The position numbers and the translations under genes were made by a program. Below are positions 23,196-33,403 of a stretch of 64,000 nt of DNA, piece after piece; position 1 is the stretch's first letter, and the number at the start of each line of letters is the position of its first letter. The notes beneath the pieces were generated by a model that saw only the letters and a program-made list of their open reading frames with translations, had not been told where the DNA came from and did no database searches. Location: assembly GCA_963556695.1 (NCBI GenBank), contig CAUWAG010000018.1, forward strand, positions 620,001 to 684,000, given 5' to 3'. This DNA comes from Anthostomella pinea (lineage: Eukaryota; Ascomycota; Sordariomycetes; Xylariales; Xylariaceae).

Positions 23196-25401
23196 CCATC
23201 CCCCCCCACATCTCGTACAGCAAAACCCCACCACCACCACCAAAACACCCCCTTATTCACCCACATGTAAAAGAAGTCATTCAGGTCCGAGAAATCCAGC
23301 AAATTATCATTCAAGAGCGCTGAAGCTGATCATTCGTAACATCTAGTGGGCGCCCGAATGAATCGCCCCAAACGGGTCTGCCTAGGCTCCTGTATGGCCT
23401 CCGAAGCGGCCTCTTCAGCCGAGTCTTCGTCTTCTGCTTCTTCTTCCTCGTCATCATCAACCACAACTTCTGGTACATCCGCAGAGGCACCAGGGGTGAT
23501 GGTACCACCCGTACTTAGTACCTCCGTGACTGTTCTGAACTTCCTGTTAGGATTAGGGATCTTCTGCCGCTTCTTTGGCCGTAGCCGCTCTAGTTCAGCC
23601 TCCAGGGCCTTGATCTTCCTGTCTTTGATAACAAGGTCGGTTTCCTTAGCCTTGAACGCAGTGGCTATCTTCCTGTACTTCAGCCGGGTGCCAGGGGACT
23701 TTTTTGCGGAAATTCATGATCTGGCGGCTCGTAGTAGGGGTCCGTTGGTCCTCTGGTTCAGAGCTTTCAGGGGTCTCAGGCTCAGGGGTCTTCTGCTTCT
23801 CTTCCTGGATTTCTAGATGCGCTAAGCACTTCCTGCGGCTGATAGGATAACATCCAGTAGTTCTGAAGCCAGAAAGGATGTTTGCCTTAGTAAAAACAGC
23901 AGTTCTGGCCTGGCTATAGCACCGAATAAAGTTGATCTTGTCAACAGGCGAGGCATCCGTTAGAGAATTTAGCTGAGAAAGGAATTTCTGGTAGTGAGCC
24001 TTCAGGGCATTGTAGGACCCGTTATCTAGGGATTGCATACCATGAATAGTATGCGCAGGGAAGAAACAGAGCAATATGTTGGCAAAATAACAGATGGTCA
24101 TGAATTCGTCCTTATAACACGCATTAGCCCTTATTAAATCAGGAAAGAAATAAAGGAAGTCTATATTAAATAAGAAAATTCATATACGTGCGGAGGTATG
24201 GCTATCATGGCCATCTAGTATTAAAAGAATAGACTTAGCCTGATCTTTTCCTCGTATCTCGTCTATTTACGGGATGAAGACATCTTCTAGCCACTGGCAG
24301 GCTATGTTATTCGAAGTCCAGCCGTTTCCTGAGCATATATAATGCCAATTGGCGGTCTTTCAAAACTCCTTGATGAACCACTGGGCCTGGAGGTCCTTCC
24401 TTTTGAAGATAATACCTGGTTTGAGGATTTTTCCAGTTGCAGAGATGGCCTCAATGAAAGAGGTCCAGTTATGGATTTAAGGGCTTTTTAAGAAGGCCTT
24501 CTTAGTAGTAGAACTACCTAAAACCAAAGAATCAATGCCTATAAAGCTAATTAGAATTTCTACAGATTTAAAGGGTTGGTTATAGTTACCAAAACCTGCC
24601 ATGATGCCGCCCTTATCGACATTATACGTGTTTTCTGGCTTGACCCAGCCATAATCCTCTAGGATTTCGAAGAACCAGTTAACTGCCTTCGGCATGAAGC
24701 CCTTAAAGCGCGCTGATTCTATCCTTTTGCCAACTTTGGTCTTTATTTGGGGGTTGCGGCGCTTGAAGCCGGTTATGAAGTGGTCTCCAAAGGGGCCTGA
24801 ATCTTTGTTCTTTTTCAACACCTTTACGATGATCTCACGCACCAGGGAGTGCGAAGGGGCTAGTCCTAGCTTCTCCTGACGCAAAATCCAGTTGAATATA
24901 GTGCTTTTTTGAGCAAGAGAGAGTCTCTGTTGGTGTATATGGCCTTTGCCTTTTGAGGACTTGTCGTTAAATTGGCCAGAGAACGTTGTAGCAGGGACGC
25001 CGTGTTTTTGAGCGCTTTTTCGCAGCGAGAGGCCCTCATCCGTGACATCTAAGATGGCATTCGCCATCTGATCCTCTGTATACGGTTTGAGAGGCATTTT
25101 AGGCGGCTATACGATGCTGCGGTGCATACAGAACAAGGCTTCAGACGAGGCTCTAGCACCCAAAAATCTCTATTCGGGGTAGGAAACGCGGGGTAATAGA
25201 CAGCCAATCACGTAGGCCGCGCGGGGTAAATTCTACATTGGATTAAACCTTAAGATCAGGGCTACCTAGAGCACTAAATACATTCTGAATAGCTTCAATA
25301 TCAGGCTGAAAGCGTATAAGTGAACATATAGGGTTTAGGTGGTGGTGGTGGGGTTTTGCTGTACGAGATGTGGGGGTGTCCGAGATGTAGGGGGGGGATG
25401 G
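23196..25401 (-). mobile_element. Fot1/pogo-type DNA transposon inserted in a gene
   Basis: A 2206-base element bounded by TA on both sides. Its terminal inverted repeats begin CCATCCCCCCCC and share ACATCTCGTACAGCAAAACC followed by CCACC repeats. The right end has an extra block of about 18 bases (TACATCTCGGACACCCC) inside the repeat. It carries a transposase on the minus strand. TA insertion preference, length and transposase type fit the pogo/Fot1 branch of the Tc1/mariner superfamily. It interrupts a TPR/DUF4470 gene, which also runs on the minus strand. Confidence 0.88.
23343..25097 (-). pseudogene. Degraded pogo/Fot1-type transposase
   Basis: Starts MPLKPYTEDQMANAIL with a psq-type helix-turn-helix (about residues 9-44), followed by a CENP-B-type DNA-binding domain (about 60-115, EKLGLAPSHSLVREIIVKVL). 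The DDE catalytic part follows (SVEILISFIGIDS, then LLILDGHDSHTSARI, where DGHDSH marks a catalytic Asp). The first frame stops at 24477. Three further in-frame stops lie between there and about 24180, and the C-terminal part (24101 to 23646) is open again. A frameshift near 23700 precedes a basic and acidic tail ending at 23343 (RQTRLGRFIRAPT). The stops are explicable as C-to-T or G-to-A changes. The enzyme cannot be made as it stands. Confidence 0.8.
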
Positions 25402-25403
25402 TA
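25402..25403. other. TA target-site duplication, right
   Basis: The TA directly after the terminal GGGGATGG of the element; pairs with 23194-23195. Confidence 0.75.
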
Positions 25404-25738
25404 CGCCTTGGCCGATCTGACTAGGAGTTTCTGCGATGCGGCATCCTGGGCTTTCGGGTCGTTCCCCAGCAGCTTGAGAGCTTGTCGAATCGTGGTAACG
25501 CAGTCGAGATATTGGCCAGCCTCGAACTGAGCGGCTGATAGGTTTGAGAGCGGGGATGGATCAGAAGGAGCGTGTCTCGCCCACTCCATGTAAGCCTTCA
25601 TAGCTGTGTTCTAGGCTTGAGCACTCGAGGGATCATCGACGTCGGAATTGACTGACCTTCACTGAGCCGACCTTTCCGATACAGATCGTTTCCTTGCTCC
25701 CGTGCCCGGGTAGCCCTTGAGGCGCTTTCGATGTCCAT
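25404..25738 (-). pseudogene. TPR-containing 5' part of the split DUF4470 gene
   Basis: Exon 1 (25657-25738) starts at ATG with MDIESASRATRAREQGNDLY; the GTCAGT donor and CACAG acceptor join to exon 2 from 25603 in phase (LSE followed by AMKAYMEW). The text reads as tetratricopeptide repeats: REQGNDLYRKGRLSEAMKAY, then PLSNLSAAQFEAGQYLDCV. Exon 2 is cut at RSAKAY by the transposon; the next codons (LHLGDSNHAEEM) resume beyond it at 23194. Removing the element and one TA restores one uninterrupted frame. TPRs are protein-interaction repeats, so the intact protein likely worked in a complex (inference). With the element present, translation would run into its terminal repeat (HPPPTSRTPPHLVQQN). 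Confidence 0.78.
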
Positions 25739-28132
25739 GATTGTCGCGATTGCCAGAGGCGATCCCGATCTCGGGAATGGCGGCAAAGTTCTCAGGTTGA
25801 TGTTGCGGTCCATCGCAATCGACTTCCGGATCTTTCGCTTCAGCTGCAAGGTAGCCGCATTTTATGACTGGTGCGCCGAGATCACATGTCAGGGCCGCCA
25901 TTATGTAGGCCCATATTTTTACTAGGCACACCTTGCCCTCTGGTATACCATAGACTGTTTTGGCTGGGGTGCTGAGACTGTATGTGCCTCGTCGACACAC
26001 CAACAATGAGACTCGACATCGCTGTACAATGCTCTTGATCTCAGGCAAACCCGAGAAGGAGGCAAGCAACTTCACTGCAGCAGCTATTTTGATCTGAAGA
26101 ATCCAGGCAGAGACCCAGCATGGTCTTCCGCGGCGGGCCAACGCGACAGTCGACAAGCAGTTCTGTTGATATATTCTATAGCGGGTTATGCACATTGGAT
26201 GGCTGATAAGTCCATCTTCAATGATTGGGGGGAGTGGTGGTGAAGGTCACACGCATAAAGGGAGTCCGTCTTTTCTTTACCTGAGTACCTACCAGGTCTC
26301 CAGGAGCCTCACGATTAAAGCATCGACATCCACGGTCGCGCGCCGCGAAGGCGGAATCCCACCGAGGATATGTCCCGATAAAGAATAATAGGCAGAGGTC
26401 ATGCGCCTAGGGAAATGAGTACCTAATGTGCAAGGGTAGACGCCAGCGTTAACTGAGCGCCGTTTGAGGTACATTAGCCGAGGTCGTTTCGACTGGCGGT
26501 TAGCAGTCGACGAGCTGTAGCCGCCGATGGCTTCTCAGCCAATCGTCTTACACCGACGGCGGCAGCTCCAGACTGCACGGGATCGACCCTCATAGCTCTG
26601 ATTATGGTCGTGTGAGAACGGGCTGCAGCTGGAGATTGCTATGCGGCTCATGAATATAGTTAGGTAAACAATTGGATGTGTCGACGAAAACAAGCAGATG
26701 GTTGATGGACGAGGGTGCAAGCCGATGCCTTCGCGGTCAGAAGAGGAAAGGGGGGTACTTGAGGAGCTGCTAGCGGATTGCGGGGTCATTTCAGGGCTTT
26801 CGTGATTGGACGACAGCCACCCCTTGCAGCCCCACCCATGCCCAATATCTGTCATCATTTTCGTTGCTCATTCTCTCGTGCCTCTCTATGTAGACGGCAT
26901 CCTGGGAGCCTGTGCCATGAACTTCAAGCAGGCCGCCGAGAGAGGCTCGAGATGCAGATGACCCTTTGTGCGGCTCGCGGGTACAGCACTGCAGATTCGA
27001 AGCTTGTTATCCTCGGATGCCGTCATTAATGGGAGGCTCCCGCTAAACTTCACGCGTCTCTCATCCTGCTCAGACGTGCTTGAGGTAGATCGATAGGTAG
27101 GCAAGTGACTCGGGAGCATTGATCGAACGAGACTCGGTTTGACATACCTGGGTGAAAGATGAACCCTTTCCTCCCTCGCCATCATGACATCTGGCACTCT
27201 GAATGTGTACTTGGATGAACCCAGCTGCCCTGCGCTGTCGCTGTCGAGGCTGAACAGGGCGGACCAATCGATCATTCCTCGGACACATAGCAGCAACCCC
27301 GGAAGGCGAGCCAAGTCCAACCGTCTTCGAATGCTTGCTTGCTTGACTTCTATTTCGGATAGAGAGGGTAAGCCACGGTATCTCGCGAGTTCGCGTACAA
27401 GTTGCAGACAAAGGAATTGACTGGCTCTCAGTCAATCGCAGCGCTTAGAGATAATGGGTCACTCCCCGCCAAGACGGACCCGCGCGCAACTGCAAGTCAC
27501 CAGACTCACGGTCAAACGCGCCCGACAGCCAGACAAAGAGAGAAGCTGCTTGCATCCGCATGGCGAAACAAAGGAAATGGGCAACTGTGCTTCATCCTGG
27601 TCCTCTGGTCTTCCGTTATTTGACTGGTCATTCACTGCCCGGCCTTGCAGCTTGCAGCAGTGATACCTTAGGTACACATACTGGCCATGCCCTCATAACC
27701 CGCAGCTCCAAACCACAAACCACACGCCCGCTACTCACAACTTTTCTCATTGTGAATTTGTGTTCCTTTCTTTCCATTGTTATATTGGCAATGGAGTCAC
27801 AGGGATCGAGTCACCATTGATTCGTGCACAACGCTTTTCTTCCTTCCATTGTTGCCCGAGTGCCTCTATTTCTCTATTTCTTTCGGTTGCCCCAGTTCCC
27901 TTGCCATTCCTTTCATTGTCCCTTGTGCACCTCGACGCCTTCTTGCGCTTCACGACCAACACAACAAACATATCGAACACGCGCTTGCATGGTATTTGGG
28001 TAGTCTGTCTCCCTCGTGCGAGTCGAATCTTTGGTGCGCCCTGTCAATCATTCGTTCATTCGCAACATCAACCTACTACAACTACCAACATCAACAACCC
28101 TACCGAATATCGCACCGAGAAAAGCCGCCGGT
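25739..28132. other. Intergenic region upstream of prm1
   Basis: No gene is supported. Short overlapping open frames at 26535-27435 show no family motif. The last 300 bases are C/T- and CAACA-rich, as expected for the prm1 leader. Confidence 0.5.
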
Positions 28133-30445
28133 ATGTTTAAGGCTTGGAAGGAAAAAAAGATCCCAGATCTCCCGACCACACTTCACCACCATGCGCCCAC
28201 CTCATTTGAGATGAGAGACGGCAAGGATGAGGTTCCGCCGCCGACACCCACCTCAGACATCACCCCGTACCTTGGTCTCCGCGCCAGATACTCCCAGCTC
28301 TGGTTCAACCGATGGACCATCCTCCTCTTGCTTGTGCTGGTCCACTTCCTCCTGACCATAGGAAGTCTGACCGATGGGCTCACTGATGCCAAGGTCAAGG
28401 CGCTGTCGGCTTGCACCAAGGTCGAAGACATCGGCAGCGCCATGGCTTCGATGCCGCACTACCTGTCCGTCGGCGTGAACCAGCTCACCGCGTCGAGCAT
28501 CACCCACGTCGTCCACGCCCTGATGACCGTTCTCAACATGATCCTGACGGGAATCGAGCAGCTGATCCTCTTCGTCATCGGCATGATGACCGACACCTAC
28601 GTCTGCTTGGTTGCCATGGTTGTCCACGGCGGCCTCAATGCATCCGCCGTCGCCGTCGAGAAAACCACCGCAGCCATGAACGAGGTGATCGATAAGGTCT
28701 CCGACGGAGTCTCGAGCAAGGCTGATGACATACAAGGTGCCATCCACACTCTCTATGGAGCTGCGACGTCTGCAGCGGATGCCTTGAACAAAGTGGGAGA
28801 TACGGCTTCAAATGCAGGCAACGCTGTCAAAACCGGGGTTGCGGGTGCAGCCAACGCTGCTGAAACTCCGGCTACGGGTTGGTTAAGTCATATCGGCCAC
28901 AGAGATCTCGAAGGCGGAGATGTCGTTGTTGAGGGAAGGGATCTCGTCGTTGTCGAGGAAAGGGATGTCGTTGTCAGCCGAAGCATTACGATACCACCGG
29001 AACCCCAAATCAAAGACGATATCGTGAATGCAATGAAGGACTTGCACGACATCAATATCGACACCAGCGGATTCGTCGACGGCTTGAACGACCTCAACGA
29101 CAAGATCCCTACATTTGACGAACTTAAGAACTTGACCGCCCAGGCTGTCGATTTTCCCTTCAACCTTATCCGACAAGAGCTGGACAAGGCCTATGGAAAC
29201 TGGACATTCGACGACAGCGTCTTCCCTGTTGCCGACAAAAAGGCCCTATCCTTCTGCTCCGATAACAGCGGCCTCAACGATTTCTTCGAAAAACTGTTCA
29301 AACTCGCCAGCGAGGCCAAGATTGCCGCTGTCGTAGTGCTCTCCGCCCTGGCAATAGCTGCCTGTATTCCGATGGCCTACATGGAGAAGCGTCGTTGGCG
29401 TAGGCAGAATGCATATGCTCGGATCTTCTCTAAACACAGTTTCGACGGCCTGGATGTTGGATACATGTATTCGCGGCCTATGACGGCAAGAGCTGGACTC
29501 GTCATATCGACCAAGATCGCGGGCAAGGATAACCAGGTACGAGGAATAATGACGCGTTGGGCGATTGCATACGCGACGTCTCTTCCCGCCATATTTGTCT
29601 TGTCACTCGCTTTGGCCGGCTTCTTTTCTTGTCTCTGCCAGATCATATTGCTGAAGACGATCGAGAAAGAAGTACCAGCCATAACGCAAGAAGTCGCCAA
29701 CTTCGCCAATGAGACAGTGGGTGCCCTGGTCAATGTTTCGGCTGAATGGGCGCACGACGCGAACGGCGTCATCACCTCCTTCAGCAACGAAATCAACGAC
29801 GACATTCTGGGCAAAGTGACGAACGCCACCACGGCCGTCAACGACACGCTTAACACCTTCATGAGCGAAATAGACAAGGGTCTCAATACCGCCTTCGGTA
29901 ATACGCTGTTCAAGGACTTCGCTGCAGACGCCGTTCGATGTTTGCTCGGTCTCAAGGTTGAGGCAGTACAGAGGGGCCTCACCTGGGTGCACGACAATGC
30001 CCACATCAACTTCCCATTGTTTGACGACGACATATTCTCTGCCGGTGCTGACAAGTCGGTCAATGGCGACTCTGACCTCAAGACCTTCCTGGCCACGCCA
30101 AGCGCTGTTACCACCGACGAGGTTTCTGGCGCAGTAACTCACGTTACGACCTGGTTGTACAACAATATCGTACAGGAAGCCCTCATCGCCACCGCACTGT
30201 TACTCATATATGTCGTTGTTGTCCTCGGAGGCGTCATCTACGCCATGGGCATGATGGTGGTGCCGCCAAAGTCACAGGACAACATGCCCAACCCGCCCAT
30301 GTCACCGGGCTTACCCAGATCGAAGAGCGAGTCACGTATGTCTGATTCGCGAAACGGAACGGTGTGGGCTGGCCAGGTGACAGAACACCCTCCAGCCAGG
30401 ACTAGGATGAGTCGCCAGGCCACGTTCGAGGACGAGAAGCGGTAG
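28133..30445 (+). CDS. prm1: Plasma membrane fusion protein Prm1
   Basis: Single exon of 770 residues starting at MFKAWKEKKIPDLP. Prm1 is a multispan membrane protein that promotes plasma membrane merger during mating and hyphal fusion. Five hydrophobic regions are visible: about 61-79 (WTILLLLVLVHFLLTIGSL), 127-165 (MTVLNMILTGIEQLILFVIG), then AAVVVLSALAIAACIPMAYM, then LPAIFVLSLALAGFFSCLCQ, and near the C-terminus LIATALLLIYVVVVLGGVIY. The segment after the first span (LSACTKVEDIGSAMASMPHY, then LSVGVNQLT) matches the conserved Prm1 region with its cysteine. Several NXS/T sites lie in the loops predicted to be extracellular (NASA, NWTF, NETV, NVSAEW, NATT). The C-terminal tail is Pro/Ser/Arg-rich and cytoplasmic. 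The open frame extends further 5', but the ATG at 28133 is the first Met that fits the family start. Confidence 0.9.
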   Translation: MFKAWKEKKIPDLPTTLHHHAPTSFEMRDGKDEVPPPTPTSDITPYLGLRARYSQLWFNRWTILLLLVLVHFLLTIGSLTDGLTDAKVKALSACTKVEDIGSAMASMPHYLSVGVNQLTASSITHVVHALMTVLNMILTGIEQLILFVIGMMTDTYVCLVAMVVHGGLNASAVAVEKTTAAMNEVIDKVSDGVSSKADDIQGAIHTLYGAATSAADALNKVGDTASNAGNAVKTGVAGAANAAETPATGWLSHIGHRDLEGGDVVVEGRDLVVVEERDVVVSRSITIPPEPQIKDDIVNAMKDLHDINIDTSGFVDGLNDLNDKIPTFDELKNLTAQAVDFPFNLIRQELDKAYGNWTFDDSVFPVADKKALSFCSDNSGLNDFFEKLFKLASEAKIAAVVVLSALAIAACIPMAYMEKRRWRRQNAYARIFSKHSFDGLDVGYMYSRPMTARAGLVISTKIAGKDNQVRGIMTRWAIAYATSLPAIFVLSLALAGFFSCLCQIILLKTIEKEVPAITQEVANFANETVGALVNVSAEWAHDANGVITSFSNEINDDILGKVTNATTAVNDTLNTFMSEIDKGLNTAFGNTLFKDFAADAVRCLLGLKVEAVQRGLTWVHDNAHINFPLFDDDIFSAGADKSVNGDSDLKTFLATPSAVTTDEVSGAVTHVTTWLYNNIVQEALIATALLLIYVVVVLGGVIYAMGMMVVPPKSQDNMPNPPMSPGLPRSKSESRMSDSRNGTVWAGQVTEHPPARTRMSRQATFEDEKR

Positions 30446-31434
30446 GAACGCCCACCGTCGTCGAGCCGCGGGCGCAGACGCGAGCATACTACTAAAAGAT
30501 CCTCTAGTAGAAAACTGGAGGAGGGTTACAACTAATCAATCCGACCGACCTGGGGCTGGATCCCAGTTCTCATCCACACGTTCGAGACAGACGAACCATA
30601 ATTTGATACAGCGTTTCGACTTCGGCAGTCATAGCATTGCAAACGGCGTTTTGGTTTCAGATTGCATAGCCATCACGACACAGCGGCTTCTGCTTTTCAC
30701 CCGCTCACCCTTGTTTCCTACCGTCATAATAGAGTAGCGAAACGAAGCGAAATTCCGGAAAAGCGTTTACAGAAGATATTGGTTAGGCGTTTATGGACAG
30801 GGTATCAGATGGTCCCGGCTTGCGCCGCGTTTTATTTACTGTTGCATGCATTGCATGGATACCCCCCCCTCCCCTGGTGTTCAGGTGCCGAATGTCCCAG
30901 GCCGGCCTTCCATATGGACAGGAGGTAGTTCGGCAGGCAATAGTGAGGATACAGAAGGTGTATTCGAGGAGAGCTAGCTGTCGGCCACCCAACGCTCATG
31001 GACCTCGTGGATGTGGTTGATACCCGAATAGAGAAATTGCATAGCGGTCCTACTCATCAGTGCGATGACTAGGCATATTTCAGCGTTTAAATCATGACTC
31101 GTCTTGTTGCTTTCGTTCTGTTCGTGATGTAGCGATATGTTCTGGCAGTGCCGGCCACCCAATTCCTGTCACAATATCGTTGAAGAGGTATTACTGTCCA
31201 CCATCCTATGTTTCCTTCTCGCGACAATGACATGTATCCCTGATTTCGAACTGCCCGTGACGGATGGAATCAATGGCCTTCAACCAAATTTTGCAAGTTG
31301 GAGGGAGCGAAGGTGAGCAATGACAAGTGCCGAGCGGTGCTCCGCAATGTCCTGTATACCCAGCCCTTATAGGGCTCTGTACGCGCATGTTGGTAAGATT
31401 CCAGATTACCAGTGGATGGGACAATTTTTAAATA
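30446..31434. other. Intergenic region downstream of prm1
   Basis: No gene supported. It contains only short overlapping frames; repeat copy 3 begins at the right edge. Confidence 0.5.
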
Positions 31435-31580
31435 CTGAAATAAGCATACAGGAATAAGCAGCTTTGGTTTAACGCGCCACTTCTAATGCTTATTCCATCG
31501 TGCTTATTCCGATTCGATAAATACCGTTGTTTGCAAGAACGGGTGGTGTACGGAGAGTTATGGGGGTCCAGTGTATCGAG
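31435..31580. repeat. Dispersed palindrome-containing repeat, copy 3
   Basis: Best-preserved palindrome of the family. AATAAGCATACAGGAATAAGCA on the left is an inverted copy of TGCTTATTCCATCGTGCTTATTCC on the right (both read only in short blocks). The downstream block GGGTGGTGTACGGAGAGTTA, then CAGTGTATCG, matches copies 1 and 2. Confidence 0.7.
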
Positions 31581-31816
31581 ATATTCAAAGGCGGGCGGCA
31601 GCCCGTCATCACGTATAGAACTGCAGAAAAATACTTGTCAAGTTGTTATTATGAGCAATATCATGATGTTTTTGTACGAAAATATAGAAACGCTATCTCT
31701 TTCGCTCTATGGTGAAACAGGTGTTGTTGCTGGACATAATCTCCCATACAATTCGTACCAAACGCTGGATGTTATCATATTCGTTCTTGGCCGGCCTTCG
31801 GGGCGTCACCGAAGTA
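31581..31816. other. Short intergenic gap
   Basis: Nothing recognisable between repeat copy 3 and the open frame extension downstream of the peroxin gene. Confidence 0.4.
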
Positions 31817-32308
31817 TCATAGACGGCTTCTCTGCTCTTTTGTCTCATCAATGACGAGTTCAACGGCGTCACCGAAGCGAAGAACCCCGCTCCCATTGTC
31901 CGCAGAGGTGCCGCTATTGTTTTGGGCGGGCGTCACCCACGACATGCCCCGGGGCAGTCGAGGCAGTGGAGTGAAGTCACGATGTTGCTCGCCAGGGGTA
32001 GGTTCGCTCAGGGCAAACTCCATATCCTGTCTGGGCTGTATCCCCTCAGTTGGCGTCTGCTCACTGACAGAGACCGGAGTGCGCCTACGATAAGAATCGA
32101 CACTGGACTATGTTGTCGACCCGGATTGAAAGCTGACAGGCGTGTCGTTTGCAGACCATGGCCGTCGGCTACGTTTCCGTTGACTCGTCCCAGCAGATGG
32201 GAATGGAATCAAGGTTGATAGTGCGGGCTGTCTCACAAGTGGTCGATTCTGACGCGAGTTCTCCTCGTCAGACCATTCTTCACGGTTTGAAGCGACAGAC
32301 TGATTCTC
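31817..32308 (-). other. In-frame open extension past the peroxin stop
   Basis: After the peroxin TAG at 32309-32311 the same frame stays open for about 160 codons with a single further TAG near 32117. It encodes a hydrophilic tail (ENQSVASNREEWSDEENS; QRKRSRRPWSANDTP; FTPLPRLPRGMSWVTPAQ). It could be a lost C-terminal extension, a separate gene relic or chance. Confidence 0.35.
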
Positions 32309-33403
32309 CTATTTCGCCGTCGCAGTCGCAGTTGGAAAACTTCGTGCACTCAAGAGCACGCCCTTGACACTGCGTATCGCATCCTTGGTCTTCTTGAACT
32401 CGTCATCGGGCTCTGAGCTCCGGCCATAGCCCAGACAACCGTGAATGGAGGCGTAGTCGGGCATTGGCGGGGACGCCAGCTTATCAACCGCGTCGCGGAT
32501 GCCTTGCAGCGTCGTTCGCAGGTCGGCAGTTCTTTCCGCCTCTTGGGTGCGCATCAGGGTCAGTTCGCGCACGGAGGCTGCTATGCGAGCGAGCTTGCGC
32601 GCCTGGGCATCCGCTGGCTTCTCGGTAGCATCAGCCGAGTTCGACGAGGTTCGTTCGGGGAGAGAGGCGGGCGGCGAAGTCTGTACCCCGACGTCCCGGT
32701 AGAACATCTCAGACGGATCGCTGAAGGTACTCTCGTCGTCTGCGTAGGCGCCCTCCTCGGTCTTCGATCTCAGCGGCTTGCCATTCTTGTAGGGGACTTC
32801 GCTCGCAGCGCCTTCGAGCTTCTCGACGAGTATGGCAAGCTTGTCGTTCACATGACTGTAGTAATCTGACCGCTTTTCATTGAGGTCCTCCACCATGGGA
32901 TTGACGACAAAACGTGCGACGCCATACATCAGCGTCCACGCACTGCCGGCGACGCTCAGAATATTGGCCAGGCGGGAGGGGGTCAACAGCGGCGGTGGCC
33001 GAGGAGAGGTGGTGAGAAATTCCGGGTACGTAATGATCGGTGGTGCATCGAACGTGGAAGACGCTACCGTTGTATTCGCCTCGGGTGCTGGTTTGGCTTT
33101 CGTCCGTTGACCTGCGTTGTCGCTTGCGGCCGCAGAGGCGCTCTCTGGTTGCCTGGCTGAAGCCTGGGTGGCAGCTTCGACTTCGTCCAACAAGACCTGA
33201 ACTTGGGTCTTGTCAAACCCCTTCTGCTCCAAGAACTCCCTCTTCTTTTCCGTACTCGCGTCTCGCACATTCACGTCGGTCAGGAACTTTCGCGCATGGT
33301 CGAGTGTCGTCTCGGTTGGCTCGCGGTCGGTGCCGGTGTCGGTGCCGGGCGCGGGCTGATCCTGCTGCCAGGCCGGTATGCTGGGCTTCTTCTTGTCGGC
33401 CAT
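32309..33403 (-). CDS. Pex14-like peroxin (Pex14/17 or PEX33 type)
   Basis: Single exon, 364 residues. Residues about 27-77 (REPTETTLDHARKFLTDVNV, then FLEQKGFDKTQVQVLLDEV) form the Pex14 N-terminal domain, the helical unit that binds the import receptor Pex5 and Pex19. An apolar stretch at about 143-167 (RLANILSVAGSAWTLMYGVA, then RFVV) is followed by a helix (EKRSDYYSHVNDKLAILVEK). The C-terminus ends in an Arg/Lys helix and SVKGVLLSAR. The layout with a short linker and a Pex17-like second half fits the Pex14/Pex17 hybrid called PEX33 in Neurospora, a part of the peroxisomal docking complex; classic Pex14 cannot be excluded. The start is the ATG of MADKKKPSIPAW. An in-frame extension continues beyond the stop. 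Confidence 0.78.
   Translation of the reverse strand: MADKKKPSIPAWQQDQPAPGTDTGTDREPTETTLDHARKFLTDVNVRDASTEKKREFLEQKGFDKTQVQVLLDEVEAATQASARQPESASAAASDNAGQRTKAKPAPEANTTVASSTFDAPPIITYPEFLTTSPRPPPLLTPSRLANILSVAGSAWTLMYGVARFVVNPMVEDLNEKRSDYYSHVNDKLAILVEKLEGAASEVPYKNGKPLRSKTEEGAYADDESTFSDPSEMFYRDVGVQTSPPASLPERTSSNSADATEKPADAQARKLARIAASVRELTLMRTQEAERTADLRTTLQGIRDAVDKLASPPMPDYASIHGCLGYGRSSEPDDEFKKTKDAIRSVKGVLLSARSFPTATATAK

Noticed and set aside
23204..23250. CCACC/CCCC runs taken as a plain microsatellite
   Set aside because: The same sequence recurs inverted at 25337-25401 next to TA, so it is a transposon terminal repeat.
26535..27435. Cluster of 70-140-codon frames upstream of prm1
   Set aside because: Mutually overlapping on both strands, without splice-consistent models or recognisable motifs.
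29377..30142. Minus-strand frames opposite prm1
   Set aside because: No motif, and they overlap strongly supported prm1 coding sequence.
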